A DNA stretch of 6,937 nt from an uncultured Clostridium sp. (GTDB taxonomy: Bacteria; Bacillota; Clostridia; Clostridiales; Clostridiaceae), in assembly GCA_937927335.1 (NCBI GenBank), contig CALBDU010000022.1:1-6937 (forward strand). Reading direction: 5' to 3'. Positions 1 through 5,385 of this stretch are shown here, piece by piece. Positions within the stretch are counted from its first letter, which is position 1; each line of letters opens with the position of its first letter. The translations under genes and the position numbers were made by a program. The notes below the pieces were generated by a model that was not told the DNA's origin, did no database searches, and worked only from the letters and a program-made list of their open reading frames with translations.

Positions 1-106
1 CTATGCCGTCCCTTAAGCTGACAAATTCAATATCCCCGTTATGCTCTGAAAGATGGGGCCTTACCTTATCCTCAAGTATTTCTTTAATTCTATTTTCAAT
101 ATCCAT
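1..106 (-). CDS. NifU-like C-terminal domain protein, N-terminal part only (runs off the window)
   Basis: This is the first 35 codons of a gene whose remainder lies before position 1. The peptide begins MDIENRIKEILEDKVRPHL and continues with a SEHNGDIEFV stretch and LRDG. That is the pattern of the NifU C-terminal (Nfu) domain: an amphipathic helix, then RP-x-L, then a GGD[IV]E-x-V core, here with Asn in place of the first Gly. Such proteins carry and hand over iron-sulfur clusters through a CxxC motif, which would lie outside the window and so cannot be checked. The ATG at 106 is supported by a GAGGTG ribosome binding site four bases upstream. The start lies 86 bp after the abfD stop on the same strand, with a hairpin between. 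Inference: it may be co-transcribed with abfD and supply iron-sulfur clusters. The family call is fairly sure; the exact role is open. Confidence 0.72.
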   Translation of the reverse strand, partial: MDIENRIKEILEDKVRPHLSEHNGDIEFVSLRDGI

Positions 107-132
107 ACAACACCTCATCTTTGGAAGGGTAT

Positions 133-165
133 GGGGTCCGGCAGTTATGAGGCTGCCGGGTCCCC
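133..165 (-). other. GC-rich intercistronic hairpin between abfD and the NifU-like gene
   Basis: GGGG-T-CCGGCAG (133-144) can pair with CTGCCGG-GT-CCCC (153-165) around an 8-base loop. This gives seven plus four G/C-rich pairs separated by a small bulge. Neither strand has a U-rich tail after the stem, so it does not look like a standard intrinsic terminator. It could stabilise or define the 3' end of the abfD message, cause partial termination, or be a processing site that lowers expression of the downstream gene. Confidence 0.5.
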
Positions 166-192
166 GGGTAGTGATGAATAACTTATTAGCAA

Positions 193-1647
193 TTATTCTT
201 CTATTCTTGCTATAGCTTTAGCAAGCTGTTTCTTGTAGCCAAGATTTCCCTGTCTTGAAATCATGATTCTCTGAGCCTGAGGTGATCCTGCACCATGCAT
301 TGACTCTGTTCTGTAGCCTACTGCTGCTGTTCCAAGTGTAAGGTTTTCTATAAGTCTTAAAACCTTCATTCTGTCTTCTGTGGAAACAGCTGCTATACCT
401 CTCAGATATTTTTCTACATATGGTCCGGTTACTGGACTTCTGAAGTCTTTTTCTGAAGGCATGGTTACCATTAAACCGCCGGCTATATCCTCAGCCAGTC
501 TTGTTATTTCATAAGGGAACCTTGTTACGTTCTGCTTGCATACATTTGCAAGAAGCTGGTTAATTTCAAAGTTTCCAGCTTTAGTAGCAGCACCTTCTGC
601 TGAACATGCGATACCGCAGGCATATAATGTTTCATTCAGGTGCATCATTTCTATCAATTTATCCTTAACATGTGAAGCTTTGTTAGCTCCATTGTAATCT
701 GCAGCCAGGGCAGCAGCTCCGATAAGAACGTCACCAACGCCAACCTTGCAGCCGCCGTAGCTTTGTCTGTGGTAGCCAGCAAATCTTTCTACCAGCATTC
801 CTGCGTATTCAACTTCACCGTTTAAGAAAATTCTGTCGTTTGGAACGAATACATTATCAAATACTGTTAATGCTTCAACTCCTCCGTATACTTTATTTCC
901 TACATCTAAATCGGCCTGTTTTTCCATTTTTCTTGTATCGCAGGACTGTCTTCCAACAATCATTGTAATACCCTTAGTATCAGTAGGAACTGCAAATGCA
1001 ACTGCATAATCCTTATCCTCAGGTCTCATTGCTATAGTAGGCATGACTAATACTTCGTGAGAGTTACATATTCCTGTCTGATGTGCCTTCGCCCCTGTTA
1101 CAACGATTCCATCCGGTCTTCTTTCAACTATTCTAAGGTACATGTCAGGATCAGCCTGTTTGCTTGGTGATAATCCTCTGTCGCCCTTAGGGTCAGTCAT
1201 TGCACCATCAACAGTTAAATCTTTTTCCTGAACATATTCTAAAAACTTTTTGAAATTTTCATGATACTTGGTATTGTACTGACTATCTATTTCGAAGGTT
1301 GTGCTGTATACTGCATTGAATGCATCCATACCAACACACCTTTGAAAACATGATGCTGTTTTTTGTCCGCATAATCTTTGCATCTTAACCTTTTTAACAA
1401 GGTCTTCTGCACTCTGATGGAGGTGTGTAAATCTGTTGATCTTTTCTCCGGTAAGACTTGAAGTTGTTGTCATAAGATCTTCATATTCAGGCATCTGAGC
1501 TAAATCATAAGTTGCCTTTACAGAATTAAGTGAAGGTCTCAGTATTGGATTATTAACCGGGCTGTCCACCTTTTCTCCTAACATGTAAATGTTTAACTTT
1601 AGCTTAGCAATACTCTCAACGTATTGTTCTCCAGTCATTAAAGCCAT
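193..1647 (-). CDS. abfD: 4-hydroxybutyryl-CoA dehydratase / vinylacetyl-CoA delta-isomerase
   Basis: The enzyme dehydrates 4-hydroxybutyryl-CoA to crotonyl-CoA by a ketyl-radical mechanism using FAD and an unusual [4Fe-4S] cluster, and it isomerises vinylacetyl-CoA. It is cytoplasmic and normally a homotetramer. The product is 484 residues from the start chosen here. The four cluster ligands known from the C. aminobutyricum enzyme (C99, C103, H292, C299) are present one position later: C100 and C104 in ASCFQRC, and H293 and C300 in YHRQSYGGC. Other residues studied in that enzyme also appear conserved: T191 in AHQTG, E258 in GGVEAL, Y297, K301 and E448 in RTESMHGAG. Compared with my memory of the C. 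aminobutyricum protein, the loop near residues 403-422 is about eight residues shorter. The reading frame is open upstream to an ATG at 1761, but that would run through the sigma-54 promoter. The ATG at 1647 has AAAGGA at 1657-1662, nine bases upstream, and gives the family N terminus. It is transcribed alone or with the NifU-like gene. Substrate specificity is inferred from homology. Confidence 0.95.
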   Translation of the reverse strand: MALMTGEQYVESIAKLKLNIYMLGEKVDSPVNNPILRPSLNSVKATYDLAQMPEYEDLMTTTSSLTGEKINRFTHLHQSAEDLVKKVKMQRLCGQKTASCFQRCVGMDAFNAVYSTTFEIDSQYNTKYHENFKKFLEYVQEKDLTVDGAMTDPKGDRGLSPSKQADPDMYLRIVERRPDGIVVTGAKAHQTGICNSHEVLVMPTIAMRPEDKDYAVAFAVPTDTKGITMIVGRQSCDTRKMEKQADLDVGNKVYGGVEALTVFDNVFVPNDRIFLNGEVEYAGMLVERFAGYHRQSYGGCKVGVGDVLIGAAALAADYNGANKASHVKDKLIEMMHLNETLYACGIACSAEGAATKAGNFEINQLLANVCKQNVTRFPYEITRLAEDIAGGLMVTMPSEKDFRSPVTGPYVEKYLRGIAAVSTEDRMKVLRLIENLTLGTAAVGYRTESMHGAGSPQAQRIMISRQGNLGYKKQLAKAIARIEE

Positions 1648-1656
1648 TAATATCAT

Positions 1657-1662
1657 TCCTTT
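1657..1662 (-). promoter_or_regulatory. Ribosome binding site that fixes the abfD start
   Basis: AAAGGA on the minus strand lies nine bases before the ATG at 1647. It supports that start over the upstream in-frame ATGs at 1761 and between 1653 and 1710. Translation from 1647 gives the family-typical N terminus MALMTGEQYVES. Confidence 0.65.
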
Positions 1663-1698
1663 CATTATATAACTTAATTTATTTCCACTTTTATATAT

Positions 1699-1714
1699 AG
1701 CAAATGTCATGCCA
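1699..1714 (-). promoter_or_regulatory. Sigma-54 (-24/-12) promoter of abfD
   Basis: Read on the minus strand, the site is TGGCATG-ACAT-TTGCT. This matches the sigma-54 consensus TGGCACG-N4-TTGCW with one change (T for C) and has the required 10 bp between the GG (1713-1712) and the GC (1701-1700). The start of transcription is predicted near 1688, giving a leader of about 41 nt before abfD. Initiation should require the AAA+ activator encoded just upstream. Confidence 0.88.
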
Positions 1715-1735
1715 ATGGAAGGATAAGTTAAAAAA

Positions 1736-1793
1736 GCAACTAAACCCTGCTGTAAGACCACTTTTTAATCCAGCTTCCATTTGGTTTAGTTGC
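1736..1793. repeat. Interleaved inverted repeats upstream of the abfD promoter
   Basis: GCAACTAAACC (1736-1746) is the exact reverse complement of GGTTTAGTTGC (1783-1793). A second, imperfect pair, CCAATGGAAG (1712-1721) and CTTCCATTTGG (1774-1784), overlaps it in an ABA'B' order. The right arm of the first pair runs into the proximal activator site, and the left arm of the second overlaps the upstream edge of the -24 element. They may be an additional operator or a by-product of local duplication and inversion. The function is unknown. Confidence 0.5.
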
Positions 1794-1806
1794 ATTTTAG
1801 CAACAA
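1787..1806. promoter_or_regulatory. Proximal upstream activator site of abfD
   Basis: TAGTTGCA-TTTT-AGCAACAA is a dyad that matches the motif TTGTTGCA-N4-TGCAACAA, derived from this window, at 14 of 16 arm positions. Its centre lies about 83 bp upstream of the -24 GG, in the usual range for enhancer sites of sigma-54 activators. A site at nearly the same distance (about 82 bp) occurs upstream of bcd. The likely binder is the Fis-type HTH of the adjacent regulator. Confidence 0.72.
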
Positions 1807-1862
1807 GATTATAGATTTTTTCACAAAGTCACCATATGCAGTGGTTACGGCATATACATGTT

Positions 1863-1900
1863 TTGTTGCATTTATGCACCAAATTTTAATTTTGCAACAA
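1863..1900. promoter_or_regulatory. Distal 38-bp composite activator site of abfD
   Basis: The element is bounded by TTGTTGCA (1863-1870) and TGCAACAA (1893-1900), which are exact reverse complements. The left arm also forms a dyad with TGCACCAA (1875-1882) across four bases, 15 of 16 against the motif. The right arm lacks a good local partner. The outer arms have the same 38-bp span as the distal element upstream of bcd, and the two agree at 31 of 38 positions. It begins five bases after the regulator stop codon. Confidence 0.75.
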
Positions 1901-1904
1901 CAGC

Positions 1905-3338
1905 CTATAATAAGTTTTCACTCTCATATCTTTTTCTTTTTCTAACAAAGGTGGATGCATCAATACCAAGTTCCCTGGCTGCCGACCTTACATTGCCATG
2001 CTTTTCAAAGGAGCTTTCAATCATGGAGGCCTCCAGCTTCTCTACAGCCTCTTTAAGGGTTACAAACTTGTTTTCTATAACAAATTTTTCTTCATCGCAC
2101 TGACCACGAGATATAGGCAGGTCGCTCATGGTTATTTTATCATCAGAGCTCATGATAGCTACCCTTTCAATAATATTTCTAAGTTCCCTGACGTTGCCCG
2201 GCCATTCGTATACCTTGAGACAGTTCATGGCACTCTGGGCCAGGGTCTTGTGAAGATCATAGCTTTTGTTGAAAGTATTTAAAAAATAAGTGACCAAAGG
2301 CTCTATGTCAGCTTTTCTCTCCCTAAGTGGAGGAATATTTATAGGAATAACATGAAGCCTGTAATACAGGTCCTCTCTGAAAAGCTTTTTTTCCACCATT
2401 TCCTTAAGGTTCCTGTTGGTAGCAGCTACTACTCGAACGTTCACCTTAATGCTGGCGGTACCTCCAACTCTCTTGAATTCGTTTTCCTGAAGCACCCTCA
2501 GCAGCTTAACCTGCATATCCAATGGAAGTTCCCCGATCTCATCCAGAAATAGTGTCCCATTATCCGCCAGCTCAAACATTCCTATTTTGCCATCTTTACT
2601 GGCACCAGTAAACGCGCCCTTTTCATAGCCGAACAGTTCCGATTCTATTAGGTTGTCCGGTATGGCACCACAGTTTATTTTAACAAAAGCATTATTTACT
2701 CTGCTGCTATGTTTATGTACAAATTTTGCCACTACCTCTTTGCCAACTCCGGTTTCACCCATAACAAGCACTGTGGTGTCCACCTTTGCAACTTTTTTTG
2801 CTACTTCCAGCACTCCCAGCATTTTGTCATCTGAAGCAATAATATCTGATTCCTCAAGAATTTGTTTTCTCATCATTTCCAGCTCGGAATAGTACTTTTG
2901 GGTAATTTCCAAGTTTTTTTCCAACTGTTCCTTAAGCTCATAAAGCTCTGTAACATCTCTTACATTAGTTACCACCATTGTGATTTTCCCATCTGTGTCA
3001 AATATGGGAGTACTTGAAATTAGTACATTTTTTCCATTTTTAAACTGCTGCTCTATGGTAACGGTTTTCTTATTTTTTAATACAAGGAGAGTTCCTGACT
3101 TTGATATGATGCCGTTTCCCTCTATTTGTGCCATATTTTTGCCTAGCATCTGCTCTCTTTTCAGTCCGGTAATTTTTTCATAGGCCCTGTTCACCATAAT
3201 TGTATTAGCATGTCCATCAGTTATGTAAAGGCCGTCATAGGAGCTTTCAATAATATCATAGAGCTGTCTTAATCTCAAATTAAGCTGATTAAAATCATCA
3301 GTTGCCATTGCATAATCAAACATATCTTTTCTTCTCAT
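1905..3338 (-). CDS. Sigma-54-dependent transcriptional activator (PAS - AAA+ - Fis HTH)
   Basis: This is a 477-residue bacterial enhancer-binding protein. A PAS sensor domain occupies about residues 20-130 (SSYDGLYITDG, then a VTNVRDVTE end). A likely coiled-coil linker follows at about 131-160. The AAA+ domain at about 168-392 shows Walker A GETGVGKE (194-201), the sigma-54 contact loop GAFTGA (241-246), Walker B LFLDEIGE (263-270), the arginine-finger region REDLYYRL (321-328) and GNVREL (381-386). A C-terminal Fis-type helix-turn-helix sits at about 446-470 (AARELGIDASTFVRKR). It has no receiver domain, so it is not a response regulator; the PAS domain probably senses a small molecule, which cannot be named from sequence. 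The ATG at 3338 has AGGAAAG upstream at somewhat long spacing; an internal ATG at 3323 is a less likely start. It lies between two operons that both have sigma-54 promoters and matching enhancer sites, so it probably activates both. Confidence 0.95.
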   Translation of the reverse strand: MRRKDMFDYAMATDDFNQLNLRLRQLYDIIESSYDGLYITDGHANTIMVNRAYEKITGLKREQMLGKNMAQIEGNGIISKSGTLLVLKNKKTVTIEQQFKNGKNVLISSTPIFDTDGKITMVVTNVRDVTELYELKEQLEKNLEITQKYYSELEMMRKQILEESDIIASDDKMLGVLEVAKKVAKVDTTVLVMGETGVGKEVVAKFVHKHSSRVNNAFVKINCGAIPDNLIESELFGYEKGAFTGASKDGKIGMFELADNGTLFLDEIGELPLDMQVKLLRVLQENEFKRVGGTASIKVNVRVVAATNRNLKEMVEKKLFREDLYYRLHVIPINIPPLRERKADIEPLVTYFLNTFNKSYDLHKTLAQSAMNCLKVYEWPGNVRELRNIIERVAIMSSDDKITMSDLPISRGQCDEEKFVIENKFVTLKEAVEKLEASMIESSFEKHGNVRSAARELGIDASTFVRKRKRYESENLL

Positions 3339-3363
3339 AATCCATCTCTTTCCTCACATGATT

Positions 3364-3470
3364 TTGCTGCATTGAGTTGTTAATTAATAAACAAATTATT
3401 TCTGGAAATTTTTATGTTTGTTTTAATATTATGAATTCATATATTATTATTTCATATATTATCAATTATA
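3364..3470 (-). promoter_or_regulatory. Leader of the regulator gene: candidate housekeeping promoter and a 12-bp palindrome
   Basis: This very AT-rich stretch holds a perfect TATAAT on the minus strand (3470-3465), though without a good -35 at 16-18 bp. It also holds a TTGATA (3465-3460) with TATATG 16 bp downstream. Either could be a sigma-A-type promoter, but AT richness makes chance matches likely. TATGAATTCATA (3430-3441) is a perfect 12-bp palindrome that could be an operator. TTGCTGCA at 3364-3371 is a lone half-site resembling the activator motif. I see no sigma-54 promoter here, so the regulator is probably made at a low basal level. Confidence 0.3.
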
Positions 3471-3503
3471 CTATATTGATAGACACAATTCTATTACTCC
3501 TTT

Positions 3504-3550
3504 AAGAAACAAAGAGGCTGCCTGTGATTTTCATAATTCACAAGCAGCCT
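3504..3550 (-). terminator. Intrinsic terminator of the bcd-etfB-etfA operon
   Basis: AGGCTGC-C-TGTGA (3515-3527) pairs with TCACA-A-GCAGCCT (3538-3550): twelve base pairs and one mismatch around a 10-base loop. On the minus strand the stem is followed by CTTTGTTTCTT. It begins 16 bases after the etfA stop codon. It should isolate the regulator gene from the operon upstream of it. Confidence 0.9.
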
Positions 3551-3566
3551 TGTTGCTGTTAAGTAA

Positions 3567-4571
3567 TTAACTAAGCGCTTTTATTTTCGAAATTATTTCA
3601 GGCAGCACCTTGCTGTAATCTCCAACCAAAGCCAAGTCTGCTACTTTCATTATTGGTGCACTTTCATCTTTGTTGATGGCAATTATATAGTTGCTGTCCT
3701 GCATTCCTGCCAAATGCTGTATAGCTCCCGATATTCCACAGGCTATATAAACCTCAGGTCTTACAGTTTTTCCTGTTTGTCCAACCTGATATGCCTTATC
3801 TATCCAGCCCTTTTCAATAGCTGCACGGGAGCCTGCTATAGTTCCGCCCAGTATCGCTGCCAGATCCTCCAGCACCTTAAAGCCTTCAGGGCTTCCAACA
3901 CCTCTTCCCCCTGATACAATTATTTTTGCTTCACTTATGTCCATGCAGTCCTTGCAGGCTTTAACCACTTCCTCGATGGTGGTTCTAACCTCCTCCTGCT
4001 TTATAGCAAAGGCAATTTTTTCAATTTTTCCATTTCTGCCTTCATCCTTTTTAAGCTTTTCAAAAACCCCTGGTCTTACAGTAGACATCTGAGGCCTGTT
4101 GTCACCACATACTATAGTAGCCATCAGGTTTCCTCCAAAGGCCGGCCTCGTCATGAGAAGATTCTTTGTTTCAGGATCTATGTCCAGCCCTGTGCAGTCT
4201 GCAGTTAGCCCTGTGGCAAGCCTTGCGGAAACTCTTGGCCCAAGGTCCCTTCCCAGGTAGGTTGCGCCAACCAGGATTATCTCAGGCTTTCTTTCCTGAA
4301 CCAGGTCGTACAGAACCTTTGTATAGCCATCGGTAGTAAATCTTTCTAGCAGCGGATTATCCGCATAAATTACATTATCTGCTCCATATGCTACAAGCTC
4401 TTTTGCCAGATTATCCACATTGCTTCCTATAAGCACTGCAGATAATTCCACACCTAAAGTATCTGCAAGGTCTCTTCCCTTGCCCAGCAGTTCCAAGGCT
4501 ACCTTCTGCAGTTTTCCTTCTCTTTGTTCTGCAAAGACCCAAACACCTTTATAATCTGTTAAATTAATCAT
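3567..4571 (-). CDS. etfA: Electron transfer flavoprotein, alpha subunit
   Basis: EtfA forms a heterodimer with EtfB and carries FAD in its C-terminal domain. With butyryl-CoA dehydrogenase it passes electrons to crotonyl-CoA, and in clostridial complexes it couples this to ferredoxin reduction. The 334-residue length is normal. The N-terminal alpha/beta domain (about 1-200) begins with a WVFAEQREGKL segment. The C-terminal FAD domain shows SGGRGVGSPEGF (220-231), VGQTGKTVRP (263-272), GISGAIQH (279-286) and INKDESAPI (299-307), all classic EtfA signatures. There is no N-terminal ferredoxin-like extension of the kind seen in some anaerobic EtfA proteins. The ATG at 4571 follows GGGAGG with good spacing, 28 bp after etfB. 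It is the last gene of the operon before a strong terminator. A bifurcating role is inferred from family and context, not shown by a residue that I can point to. Confidence 0.95.
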   Translation of the reverse strand: MINLTDYKGVWVFAEQREGKLQKVALELLGKGRDLADTLGVELSAVLIGSNVDNLAKELVAYGADNVIYADNPLLERFTTDGYTKVLYDLVQERKPEIILVGATYLGRDLGPRVSARLATGLTADCTGLDIDPETKNLLMTRPAFGGNLMATIVCGDNRPQMSTVRPGVFEKLKKDEGRNGKIEKIAFAIKQEEVRTTIEEVVKACKDCMDISEAKIIVSGGRGVGSPEGFKVLEDLAAILGGTIAGSRAAIEKGWIDKAYQVGQTGKTVRPEVYIACGISGAIQHLAGMQDSNYIIAINKDESAPIMKVADLALVGDYSKVLPEIISKIKALS

Positions 4572-4599
4572 AACTTATTTCCTCCCGAATTCTTAATCA

Positions 4600-5373
4600 T
4601 TAGATATAATGACGTTCCTTAAGCTTTAATACAGCATACTCAGCTGCTTCCCTGAAAGGCTTAATAACAATTTCGCCCTGGCCCTTTGCTTCCTTTGTAG
4701 AGGACTTCTTAACCTTAGTAGGTGATCCGGCCAAGCCAAGAAGTGATTTGTCCACTCCTATATCATCAGCATTCCATATAGTTATTTCCTTGTTATAGCA
4801 TTCAAATATATTTTTCATATTCATGTATCTTGGCTTGTTTAATTCTTTAATTGCTGTTAAAAGTACTGGTGTTTTAACTCTTATTACTTCATAGCCGTCT
4901 TCCCAGGCTCTTCTAACTCTTATTGTTCCGTCCTCTTCTACTGATTCGATCTTTTCAACATAGGTTACCTGAGGTAGTCCAATATGCTCAGCAATTTCCG
5001 GTCCAACCTGGGCTGTATCTCCGTCTATAGCCTGTCTTCCGGCAAAGATTATATCGTATTCAAGCTTATTTATAGCACCTGCCAGCGCATGGGAGGTGGC
5101 TAAGGTATCTGCTCCAGCAAATGCCCTGTCAGTAATTAAGATTGCCTTATGGGCTCCCATTGCCAGAGCTTCCCTTAAAGCTTTTTCTGCCTGTGGAGGT
5201 CCCATACTGATTACAGTAACCTCTGCTCCTAATGCAAGAGCCTCCTCTAAGGCATTCTTGTCATCCGGATTTATTATTGAAGGCACACCTTCTCTTATCA
5301 GTGTTCCTGTTTTAGGATCAATTTTTACTTCTGTAGTATCAGGTACCTGTTTTAAACATACAACTATTTTCAT
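4600..5373 (-). CDS. etfB: Electron transfer flavoprotein, beta subunit
   Basis: EtfB is the partner of EtfA. In bifurcating clostridial complexes it binds the second FAD, where NADH electrons split between ferredoxin and the dehydrogenase. The 257-residue product shows the EtfB signatures: CLKQVPDTTEVKIDP (6-20), INPDDKNALEEAL (34-46), ISMGPPQAEKAL (55-66), DRAFAGADTLATS (82-94), GRQAIDGDTAQVGPEIAEH (112-130) and KELNKPRYM (176-184). Compared with the C. acetobutylicum protein as I remember it, about four residues are missing between ALEEAL and EVTVIS near residues 47-50, a surface loop. The ATG at 5373 is preceded by GGAGGA, which directly follows the bcd stop codon, so translation is probably coupled. 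The bcd-etfB gap is 12 bp. Confidence 0.95.
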   Translation of the reverse strand: MKIVVCLKQVPDTTEVKIDPKTGTLIREGVPSIINPDDKNALEEALALGAEVTVISMGPPQAEKALREALAMGAHKAILITDRAFAGADTLATSHALAGAINKLEYDIIFAGRQAIDGDTAQVGPEIAEHIGLPQVTYVEKIESVEEDGTIRVRRAWEDGYEVIRVKTPVLLTAIKELNKPRYMNMKNIFECYNKEITIWNADDIGVDKSLLGLAGSPTKVKKSSTKEAKGQGEIVIKPFREAAEYAVLKLKERHYI

Positions 5374-5385
5374 TTTGCTATCCTC

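Noticed and set aside
3..215. 70-codon plus-strand frame at the left edge
   Set aside because: It is antisense to the NifU-like start and the end of abfD, with no ribosome binding site or family resemblance.
1648..1761. In-frame extension of abfD to an ATG at 1761 (38 extra residues)
   Set aside because: It would place the sigma-54 promoter inside the coding region, has no counterpart in the family, and the ATG at 1647 has its own ribosome binding site and the family N terminus.
1834..1855. ATATGC / GCATAT inverted repeat after the regulator gene as a terminator
   Set aside because: Six AT-rich pairs, a 10-base loop and no U-tract; it is too weak. I see no clear terminator for the regulator gene, so read-through into abfD is possible.
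1858..2892. Several plus-strand open frames opposite the regulator gene
   Set aside because: They are antisense to strongly conserved AAA+ motifs, have no recognisable domains and lack ribosome binding sites.
3364..3371. TTGCTGCA as an autoregulatory site of the activator
   Set aside because: It is a single half-site with one mismatch and no partner at the required spacing, and no sigma-54 promoter is seen nearby.
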